From Cohnella zeiphila (lineage in GTDB: Bacteria; Bacillota; Bacilli; Paenibacillales; Paenibacillaceae), in the NCBI RefSeq assembly GCF_014212055.1, contig NZ_JACJVO010000019.1, positions 30,068-94,067 on the forward strand: a stretch of 64,000 nt of DNA, in the 5' to 3' direction. Shown here in pieces: positions 58,746 to 64,000 of this stretch (positions are counted from its first letter, which is position 1; each line of letters starts with the position of its first letter). The notes beneath the pieces were generated by a model. It worked only from the letters and a program-made list of their open reading frames with translations. It ran no database searches and had not been told where the DNA came from. The position numbers were made by a program, and so were the translations under genes.

Positions 58746-59105
58746 TTATGGTTGAGAGTCCGCTCTTCGCCTGCCGATGACGGCAAGGATGTACAAGACA
58801 CCGCCGACGATCCAGAACGGCTCCCAGAACAACAGCCGCCATCTCATCGAGAAGGATTTGATGTCCGTTTTCGCCATTGTCGGCGCGTAAAAAGAAATGA
58901 CCGCCAGGTTAGCCAATCCGTACAAGGCTATGAAGATTCCCGCCGCAAGCGGCAGAATCGACAGAATCTTTCGAAATCGAGGGGGAAGACGATCTCCCGG
59001 AAGGAGCAGCAGGAGAATCGCTCCGCCTCTATGCCGCGCCGGCGTAAACGAACTAATTCGAGCGCAGCGCCATCCCTCTTCGCTCTTATTTCCATGATTA
59101 TACAA
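58746..59105 (-). CDS. Small predicted membrane protein, start uncertain
   Basis: An open frame of up to 119 codons ends 9 nt before the Nudix start region. The C-terminal ~75 residues look real: two hydrophobic helices (ILSILPLAAGIFIALYGLANLA and WEPFWIVGGVLYILAVI) with MRWRLLFWEPFW between them, similar in style to short DUF3995-type membrane proteins. The N-terminal part is Arg-rich and unlike a protein sequence, and the first codon (TTG) lies inside a TATAAT; no ribosome binding site is visible. The gene may start further in or be damaged at its 5' end. Confidence 0.45.
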   Translation of the reverse strand: MYNHGNKSEEGWRCARISSFTPARHRGGAILLLLLPGDRLPPRFRKILSILPLAAGIFIALYGLANLAVISFYAPTMAKTDIKSFSMRWRLLFWEPFWIVGGVLYILAVIGRRRADSQP

Positions 59106-59166
59106 CCGGGCCCGCGAGTCGGGAACCCCCGAACCCGTCGTTTGTACCTTAAAATTCCTTAAAAGG

Positions 59167-59373
59167 TTATGGGGCGAAAGACATTCCTTTCGCAGCCAAT
59201 GCCTCCCGAAGCTGCTTCACTGCGTTCGGACCGATGCCGTGCAGCTGCTTGATCTCCTTCTCCGATCGTTCAGCGATCAGCTCCAGCCGAGTCAACCCCG
59301 CATTCGTCAGCGCGCGCAGCGCGGGATTAGCCAATTTGGGAAGATCCCCCGATTCCGTTTCTTGGCGATTCAT
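59167..59373 (-). CDS. Small helix-hairpin-helix protein
   Basis: A 68-residue protein: LPKLANPALRALTNAGLTRL, ELIAERSEKEIKQLHGIGPN, AVKQLREALAAKGMSFAP. The LxGIGPxAVxxL pattern is a helix-hairpin-helix like that of the RNA polymerase α C-terminal domain and related small DNA-binding proteins of Bacilli. ATG with GGAG 11 nt upstream. It stands alone, 60 nt from the membrane-protein frame. Probably non-specific DNA binding. Confidence 0.78.
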   Translation of the reverse strand: MNRQETESGDLPKLANPALRALTNAGLTRLELIAERSEKEIKQLHGIGPNAVKQLREALAAKGMSFAP

Positions 59374-59475
59374 GGTTCATTTCTCTCCTCTCGAATTCGA
59401 CTTTGTTCCTATTCCATTCGCGTTTTTCGGCTGAAAACCTCTCAAACGTAATCCGAAATCTTGACATATACAAAT

Positions 59476-59505
59476 ACAAAAAACAGACCGTCCAAAGAAC
59501 GGTCC
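59476..59505 (-). terminator. Intrinsic terminator of the nucleotidyltransferase gene
   Basis: Minus strand: GACCGT-TCTTTGG-ACGGTC followed by TGTTTTTTGTATTTG, about 30 nt past the stop codon. A short but clear stem with a T-rich tail. Confidence 0.75.
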
Positions 59506-59531
59506 CGCATTCGATAGGTAAACAATCACGA

Positions 59532-60383
59532 TCACGGCGCTCCGACCAGCCGTTCCGCTTCTTGTACCAGTCGTTCCAGCTCTCCGAGCGCCCGCAGGAT
59601 CTCAGCTTCTCCGGAAGAGAGGCTGGCGAACAGTCTCGCGACGGCGTCCCGGTAGCCCGGAATCGCGATCTTCAGCCCGTCCGCCTCGATAGTTGCCCCT
59701 TTCTCGTTCATCAAATACCGGCCGTTCAATGCGAATAGCGCCTGGTTCAGGCAGGCGACGGCGCGGAAGCAGCAGCCCGCCAGGTAGGCAGGATCGTTTT
59801 TGCCGACGCTCTTCAGGGCATTGGCTTGGGCGAATGAAGCTTCCCACAGAAACTTGCGGACCGTGCCCTCCCTCAGCGCCTCGGGATAAGGATCGGTGCG
59901 GGCTTTAAGCGCCGCGATCCGCCCTTCCGGATCCTGCAGCACGCGGCAGCAAGCGATCTCTGCCATGTAGATGGTATTGACGAACCCGTGCGGGTGTCCG
60001 GGTTGGTAATCGATCGTAACCCGGCCGTTCAGACCATCTTCCACGACCTGCTCCACCTTGGACAAATCCCGCAGCAGCAAGTCGACCGGAATGCCGTCTA
60101 CCTGGAGCCAGCCGCCGCCGTTGATCCACGGCCCCCATTCGCCGACCTCCGTAACCAAGCCGGTTCGGCCCGAATCGTCCCACTCGGCCGCCAGCCGGTT
60201 CAGTTCGGCTCCATCCGGTCCCGCTTCTCCGTCGTAATAGATCCCGATGTCGATATCCGAGCCGGGATGATGAGTACCTCTTGCCCGCGAGCCGCCCAGC
60301 ACAACCGCCTTCACGCCTCGAACCCGGATCAACCGCTCCGCCAGGCGCTCGATGATCGCTTCCGGACCGTGGTTATTTTCCAT
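59532..60383 (-). CDS. Nucleotidyltransferase, aminoglycoside-adenylyltransferase-like (KNTase fold)
   Basis: A 283-residue protein. LGGSRARGTHHPGSDIDIGIYY at residues 29-50 is the G-S-x10-D-x-D motif of nucleotidyltransferases (S32, D43, D45), with a third acidic residue expected in VDGIPVDLLLRD. The C-terminal half is a helical HEPN-like domain (FLWEASFAQANALKSVGKND, ACLNQALFALNGRYLMNEKG) as in ANT(4')/ANT-like and DUF4037 proteins. ATG at 60383 with GAGGAG upstream. It follows the DUF2306 gene by 20 nt. Nucleotidylation of an aminoglycoside is possible but unproven. Confidence 0.82.
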   Translation of the reverse strand: MENNHGPEAIIERLAERLIRVRGVKAVVLGGSRARGTHHPGSDIDIGIYYDGEAGPDGAELNRLAAEWDDSGRTGLVTEVGEWGPWINGGGWLQVDGIPVDLLLRDLSKVEQVVEDGLNGRVTIDYQPGHPHGFVNTIYMAEIACCRVLQDPEGRIAALKARTDPYPEALREGTVRKFLWEASFAQANALKSVGKNDPAYLAGCCFRAVACLNQALFALNGRYLMNEKGATIEADGLKIAIPGYRDAVARLFASLSSGEAEILRALGELERLVQEAERLVGAP

Positions 60384-60403
60384 AAGGGTGCATCTCCTCT
60401 TCT

Positions 60404-61033
60404 TCAGGCTTTCCGTTTGCGCAGCACAATCCATTCGACGATTGCGATATTCAGAATAAGACCCGTCCCGACATTCGCCTTCAGCACGTCCGCCACCATG
60501 CCTTCCCTTCCTCCCGGGAGAGAAAATCCGTGAAGAATCGCATACGTAAGCAGCAGAACGGGCACGAGCGCCCGGGCGCTAACGGCGACCAATGTAAAGC
60601 CGAAGCTGCGAATCATCCATGCGCGGTGGGCTTCGAAGTCTTTTCGAACGGCGCTGCGGCAACCCTTCCAGGCGGTAACCATCCAAAGGACGGCGAGCGC
60701 AAGAAAGGAGGTCGCTTTGGCGAAATCGTCCATATAAAAAACGAGCGGCAGCGAGAGCAGTCCGCTGACGATCACGCTGCCGACATAAATCCGCCCGGCA
60801 TAGCGGTGCAGCTTCGGACGGCGGAGCCGAAGACGGTTCGCGAATTGGAGAAATCCGGACGCCAGCGCCACGATTGCGGTCGCGATATGGGCGACCAGCA
60901 GCGGGAATTGGACACCCGCCGATGTCAGCTCGGTACGGCTGGCGGCCGGATTCAAGGTCATGTAGGGGGCGGCGAACGGAATCATGATCCCGAAGGATAC
61001 CAGTACGAGCGCCCACATTCTTTTGTTAGCCAT
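60404..61033 (-). CDS. DUF2306-family membrane protein
   Basis: A 209-residue protein with six to seven hydrophobic helices. Conserved features: LLVAHIATAIVALASGFLQF, RLRLRRPKLHRYAGRIYVGS, DFEAHRAWMIRSFGFTLVAV. The histidines in AHIAT, LHRYAGR and AHRAWMIRS are the family's hallmark and resemble haem-coordinating patterns of cytochrome-b561-like proteins; that role is an inference. GGGGGATG precedes the ATG. First gene of a two-gene unit with the nucleotidyltransferase. Confidence 0.82.
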   Translation of the reverse strand: MANKRMWALVLVSFGIMIPFAAPYMTLNPAASRTELTSAGVQFPLLVAHIATAIVALASGFLQFANRLRLRRPKLHRYAGRIYVGSVIVSGLLSLPLVFYMDDFAKATSFLALAVLWMVTAWKGCRSAVRKDFEAHRAWMIRSFGFTLVAVSARALVPVLLLTYAILHGFSLPGGREGMVADVLKANVGTGLILNIAIVEWIVLRKRKA

Positions 61034-61139
61034 GCGCGTGTCATCCCCCGATTTTTTGTGCGGAAGCGTTCTTCTCCAGTGTAGGGGACGACTCTATCTT
61101 CATTCTAAACAGTTTCTAACAAAAGAATAAAGTCTGAAT

Positions 61140-63707
61140 TCACCGGGCGGCGATCGTCAACCGGTCGCCGGCGCGCAGTTGGAGCGGTTCGGCGAAAGCG
61201 ATGCCGCCGTTTGCCTGCTCCCATTCGACGGGCTGACCATTCACCTCAACCCGGGCAGGACCGCAAGCGGCCGGCAGGTCGGAACGGAATTCGCTCACCA
61301 TGATTTCGCCGTACGCAACCGAGAAACCAAGCACACCGTCCGCATGATCAAACTGACCCCATCCTCGGCCAAGCGACCAGAAGCTGCGGAACGAGTCCCG
61401 GTTCACGACCGGGTGAAAGCCGATCACCCCGTTCGGCGCATCATAGACGAACCCGCTCAGCGCCAGAAGCAGCGCATACGAAGCCATCGAACGGACATAG
61501 TTGCTGCCGCATTCGAACTCGTTCCATGGATTGCGCCGTTCGCCGTCGTATCGGTGACGGATCGCCCGCACGACGTCCAAGCCTTCCTCCACCAGCCCTT
61601 CGTAAATCATATGGCAGGCGGCCTGGTATTCGAATCCGTTCATGCACTCCTGGGCATAGGGCACCGGAACCTTCGGGCTGCCCCCTCTCGGATACGTGGC
61701 GATCAGCAGCCCCCGTTCGTCGTTCAGACCGTAGATGCGGCAAAAGTTGGCGTACTCGCGCAGCACCGGCATGAAGTTGTACTTGTAAACGGAACGCAGC
61801 GCCGACCGTGTCTTTTCCGGGTCGAACACGTCGCCCAGGCCGACGACCCGCGCGTGCCACTGGCCGAGCACCTGGTCGATGTGGCAGCCGGTCTCGCCGA
61901 ACTGGTATTTGATCTCCCCCAGCTCGGGATCGACCGGGAACCGAGCGTCCTGCAGGTCGATCTTCTGTACGAAGTATTCGCCGTTGAACAAATTCTCGTC
62001 GATCCATTTGCGTCCGCGCGCCAGCAGCGCTTCGTATTCCGCAGCCGCTTCGCCGTCGCCAAGCGCCTTCGCCATCGTCGCCGCCGCCCGCAGCGCAGCG
62101 TGGTACATGCCGGAAAGAAACGGATTCGGTCCGAAGGCCTCCACGTCCAGCGTGTGATGCTGCACGCCTTCCATCACGCCGTCCTTATCCCGGTCCCAAC
62201 CGTCCTCGTTGGTCGGATCCGATGCGTATTCGAGCGACTTCTTCACCATCGGCCAGACGCTTCGGAGCCACGCCTCGTCCCCGGATATTTTCCACTCCCG
62301 GCACGTCTTGACGATATCCGCCATCTGGCCGTCCGCCGCCGCGTGGAACTTGTTCTCCGCCAGCGTCCGCTCCGGCGGCAGCATGAGCCGGAACGCCACC
62401 TTCCCGTTTTCGAACTGGGCGTGCCGGTAATGGTTGTCGCGCATGGAACGGGCCAGGTCCGGGAACAGGAACGGCGTGACCTGTTCATACCCCCAGACAT
62501 GCGTGCACGAGCCTTCGCAGGAGCCTTCGTTCGTATGAACGCCCTCGAAGCCGTACAATGAACCGTCTGGCAGCCGCAGCACCGTCGGCGATTTCAAGAT
62601 CGACAGATTGGCGGACACCGCGTCGATAACCTCCGCCGGCAGCGTGGAGCCGGCAAGCATCTCCCGGAACTTGCGGGTATCCCGCTCAAGTCTCGCGAGA
62701 TTCCCGAACGCGTAAGCCGCCGATTCAACCGAATTGCCGAAGAGCTTCGCATAGTAGTTTTGCCAAGTCGGAAACGGCCCCTTCTCTCTCCCCGGTCCCG
62801 GATTCCAGTCGTTCGCATAGTTCGGATAGTTCCAGGAGATGACGAAGGCGAACGACGCCGTCTCGCCCTGCGCCACCGTCCGGTGCGCAGCCAGCAGGCA
62901 GACGTCGCGCCATTGCCGGCTGTCCTCGCCGAGCGCGCTCGCCGTTTCGTACATGCGCTCCTTGAACCGGCCCGGCGATGCGAACTCCTTCCAGAATACG
63001 GTCAGGTTGTCGAACCAGCCGCCGCGATACCAGTAGCTCTGATAGCTTATGTCCGGGCAGTCCGTCGCCAGCGTCAGGTCGCCGAACGCCGGATCGTCTT
63101 CCCCGTAAGCCGTCGAATGGAGATGAAACCCTCGACATTCTTCCCTCTCAAAATATGTGTTGACGGCTTCCTTCCGGGCCGGGTTGGTCAAATTGCCGAC
63201 CAGGCTCACATCAAGCGGTTCGTCTGACCGGTTCGTCACCTCGTAGGTGAGAATAGCCGCCGGAAGCGACGAATCGTCGGCGTTTAACGGAATGAACGGA
63301 TTGAACGCCGTCAGCTTGACCGCGATCGGATCCTCGGCATCGTCGAAGACGAGCTCGGCGATCGGGAAAGGCCCGTTGAACGAGACGTCGCGAAAGTGGG
63401 GCAGACCCGTCAGATTTTCCCGTTTCGGCCCGTAGCCGTATCCTTCGAATTTGCCTTTCCCCTCGCCGGTATAAGGAGCTTGGAGATCGCCTTGCAGCAC
63501 TTTGGCCAGCTTCACTTCACCGTCCCTCTCCGCCTTGACGGCGAAGAAGGAGAAGCCGTTGTGACTCAGCTTGTTCGGCTTGTTGAAGATTTCCCAGTCG
63601 ATCAGCCGGCCGTTGCCCGCCAGACCGATGCAGCCGCTGCCGATTCCTCCGAGCGGAAACGAGATTTCTTTCGTTTGGACGCCGGTATACGTGAATTTCA
63701 TAGGCAT
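61140..63707 (-). CDS. GH116-type glycoside hydrolase (β-glucosidase/GBA2-like)
   Basis: An 855-residue cytosolic protein, no signal peptide. The N-terminal ~330 residues form a β-sandwich (ISFPLGGIGSGCIGLAGNGRL, DWEIFNKPNK) and the C-terminal ~500 an (α/α)6 barrel, the plan of GH116. Barrel signatures: TNEGSCEGSCTHVWGYEQ near residue 395, HAAADGQMADIVKTCREW, GVMEGVQHHTLDVEAFGPN and CHIDQVLGQWHARVVGLG. The family includes β-glucosidases, β-xylosidases and glucosylceramidases. ATG with AGGGAG 8 nt upstream. It directly follows a sugar ABC permease gene, so it probably hydrolyses an imported oligosaccharide in the cytoplasm. Confidence 0.87.
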   Translation of the reverse strand: MPMKFTYTGVQTKEISFPLGGIGSGCIGLAGNGRLIDWEIFNKPNKLSHNGFSFFAVKAERDGEVKLAKVLQGDLQAPYTGEGKGKFEGYGYGPKRENLTGLPHFRDVSFNGPFPIAELVFDDAEDPIAVKLTAFNPFIPLNADDSSLPAAILTYEVTNRSDEPLDVSLVGNLTNPARKEAVNTYFEREECRGFHLHSTAYGEDDPAFGDLTLATDCPDISYQSYWYRGGWFDNLTVFWKEFASPGRFKERMYETASALGEDSRQWRDVCLLAAHRTVAQGETASFAFVISWNYPNYANDWNPGPGREKGPFPTWQNYYAKLFGNSVESAAYAFGNLARLERDTRKFREMLAGSTLPAEVIDAVSANLSILKSPTVLRLPDGSLYGFEGVHTNEGSCEGSCTHVWGYEQVTPFLFPDLARSMRDNHYRHAQFENGKVAFRLMLPPERTLAENKFHAAADGQMADIVKTCREWKISGDEAWLRSVWPMVKKSLEYASDPTNEDGWDRDKDGVMEGVQHHTLDVEAFGPNPFLSGMYHAALRAAATMAKALGDGEAAAEYEALLARGRKWIDENLFNGEYFVQKIDLQDARFPVDPELGEIKYQFGETGCHIDQVLGQWHARVVGLGDVFDPEKTRSALRSVYKYNFMPVLREYANFCRIYGLNDERGLLIATYPRGGSPKVPVPYAQECMNGFEYQAACHMIYEGLVEEGLDVVRAIRHRYDGERRNPWNEFECGSNYVRSMASYALLLALSGFVYDAPNGVIGFHPVVNRDSFRSFWSLGRGWGQFDHADGVLGFSVAYGEIMVSEFRSDLPAACGPARVEVNGQPVEWEQANGGIAFAEPLQLRAGDRLTIAAR

Positions 63708-63744
63708 GATGGCTTCTCCCTTTCCGTAAGAGCCGTTTTTTTGA

Positions 63745-64000
63745 TCAAACCTTTAACCCGCCGCCGGCGATTCCTTCGATTAAGTACTTCTGGCCGAACA
63801 CGTAGAACAGCGCCGGAACGACCAGCGTGATCGTTACGCCCGCCAGGATCGCCGACAAGTTCCCGTTGCCGAACTGGCCGTTCAGCACCGTCATGCCGAT
63901 CGGCAGCGTCATTCTCTCCGCCGTGTTCAGGAAGATCAGCGGACGGAAGAAGTCGTTCCAATTGGCGATGAACGTCATGACCGACGTCATCGCGATGACG
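63745..64000 (-). CDS. Sugar ABC transporter permease, C-terminal part (partial)
   Basis: The last ~84 residues of a MalG/LplC-type permease entering from the right edge. VIAMTSVMTFIANWNDFFRPLIF (helix 5 region), LPIGMTVLNGQFGNGNLSAI, and the terminal YVFGQKYLIEGIAGGGLKV, the classic '(F/Y)xxQ(K/R)Y(L/F)xxGxxxGAxKG' ending of carbohydrate permeases. Stop is 37 nt before the GH116 start, so both belong to one sugar-use operon whose other genes lie outside the window. Confidence 0.9.
   Translation of the reverse strand, partial: VIAMTSVMTFIANWNDFFRPLIFLNTAERMTLPIGMTVLNGQFGNGNLSAILAGVTITLVVPALFYVFGQKYLIEGIAGGGLKV

Noticed and set aside
61179..62561. 460-codon plus-strand frame opposite the GH116 gene
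   Set aside because: Antisense to a gene with a clear family signature; no start signals.

Overview
The window is a chromosomal segment of a Gram-positive, spore-former-type Firmicute, most likely a Paenibacillaceae member (Paenibacillus, Cohnella or a relative). The evidence is moderately high GC in most genes, strong AGGAGG-type ribosome binding sites with frequent GTG/TTG starts, YesN/YesM-type two-component systems, LplA/LplB/LplC-type sugar ABC transporters, an adjacent ymcA-miaB pair, a Firmicute-type biotin operator, and very large multidomain secreted carbohydrases. Genus is inferred, not proven. No rRNA, tRNA, CRISPR array or insertion sequence with a transposase was seen.

Layout. 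1-2.6 kb: truncated membrane sensor and AraC-type response regulator (both minus). 2.9-11.45 kb: one giant secreted protein with two GH16 domains and five copies of a Trp-rich module. 11.8-17 kb: a four-gene type III polyketide synthase operon (synthase, methyltransferase, FAD oxidoreductase, MMPL exporter). 17-20.6 kb: Rieske-type oxidoreductase, a truncated acetyltransferase, a nitrilase-family amidase and a methyltransferase. 20.7-25.9 kb: sugar ABC transporter with a GntR/LacI-type regulator. 26-29.95 kb: GyrI-like gene with a gene remnant at its 3' end, then an XRE-cupin regulator divergent from tdh-kbl (threonine to glycine). 30-32.5 kb: sugar-dehydrogenase-like propeller, a broken FlaR-like kinase gene, a GNAT gene and a 139-bp MITE-like element. 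33-39.3 kb: OmpR-type two-component system, then a four-gene cell-surface O-acylation cassette (GDSL lipoprotein, MBOAT, DHHW/AlgJ-like protein, DUF4358-like protein).

39.6-43.5 kb is an AT-rich accessory island of small unrelated genes (hypothetical, broken GNAT, PD-(D/E)XK-like protein, retropepsin-like protease and partner, orphan Vsr endonuclease, lipoprotein). They are separated by related, highly structured repeats of about 135-140 bp, two clear copies and two partial. One gene is bounded by a perfect 10-bp inverted repeat, as expected for a mobile gene cassette. This integron-cassette-like arrangement, with no integrase in the window, is the most unusual structure here.

43.6-49.1 kb: MFS transporter, a biotin ECF transporter (EcfA and an EcfA-EcfT fusion, divergent from BioY across a BirA operator) and a hypothetical protein. 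49.2-51.4 kb: ymcA (ricA) and miaB. 51.6-61 kb: a long minus-strand run of small enzymes, including three aminoglycoside-modifying-enzyme relatives (an AAC(6')-like domain fused to Nudix, an APH(3')-like kinase, an ANT-like nucleotidyltransferase), a P-loop kinase-GNAT fusion, Nudix, HAD, DinB/YfiT, VOC and GyrI-like proteins. 61.1-64 kb: GH116-type glycosidase and the end of a sugar ABC permease. Overall the segment combines polysaccharide use and surface modification, secondary metabolism, vitamin uptake and a detoxification or resistance neighbourhood.
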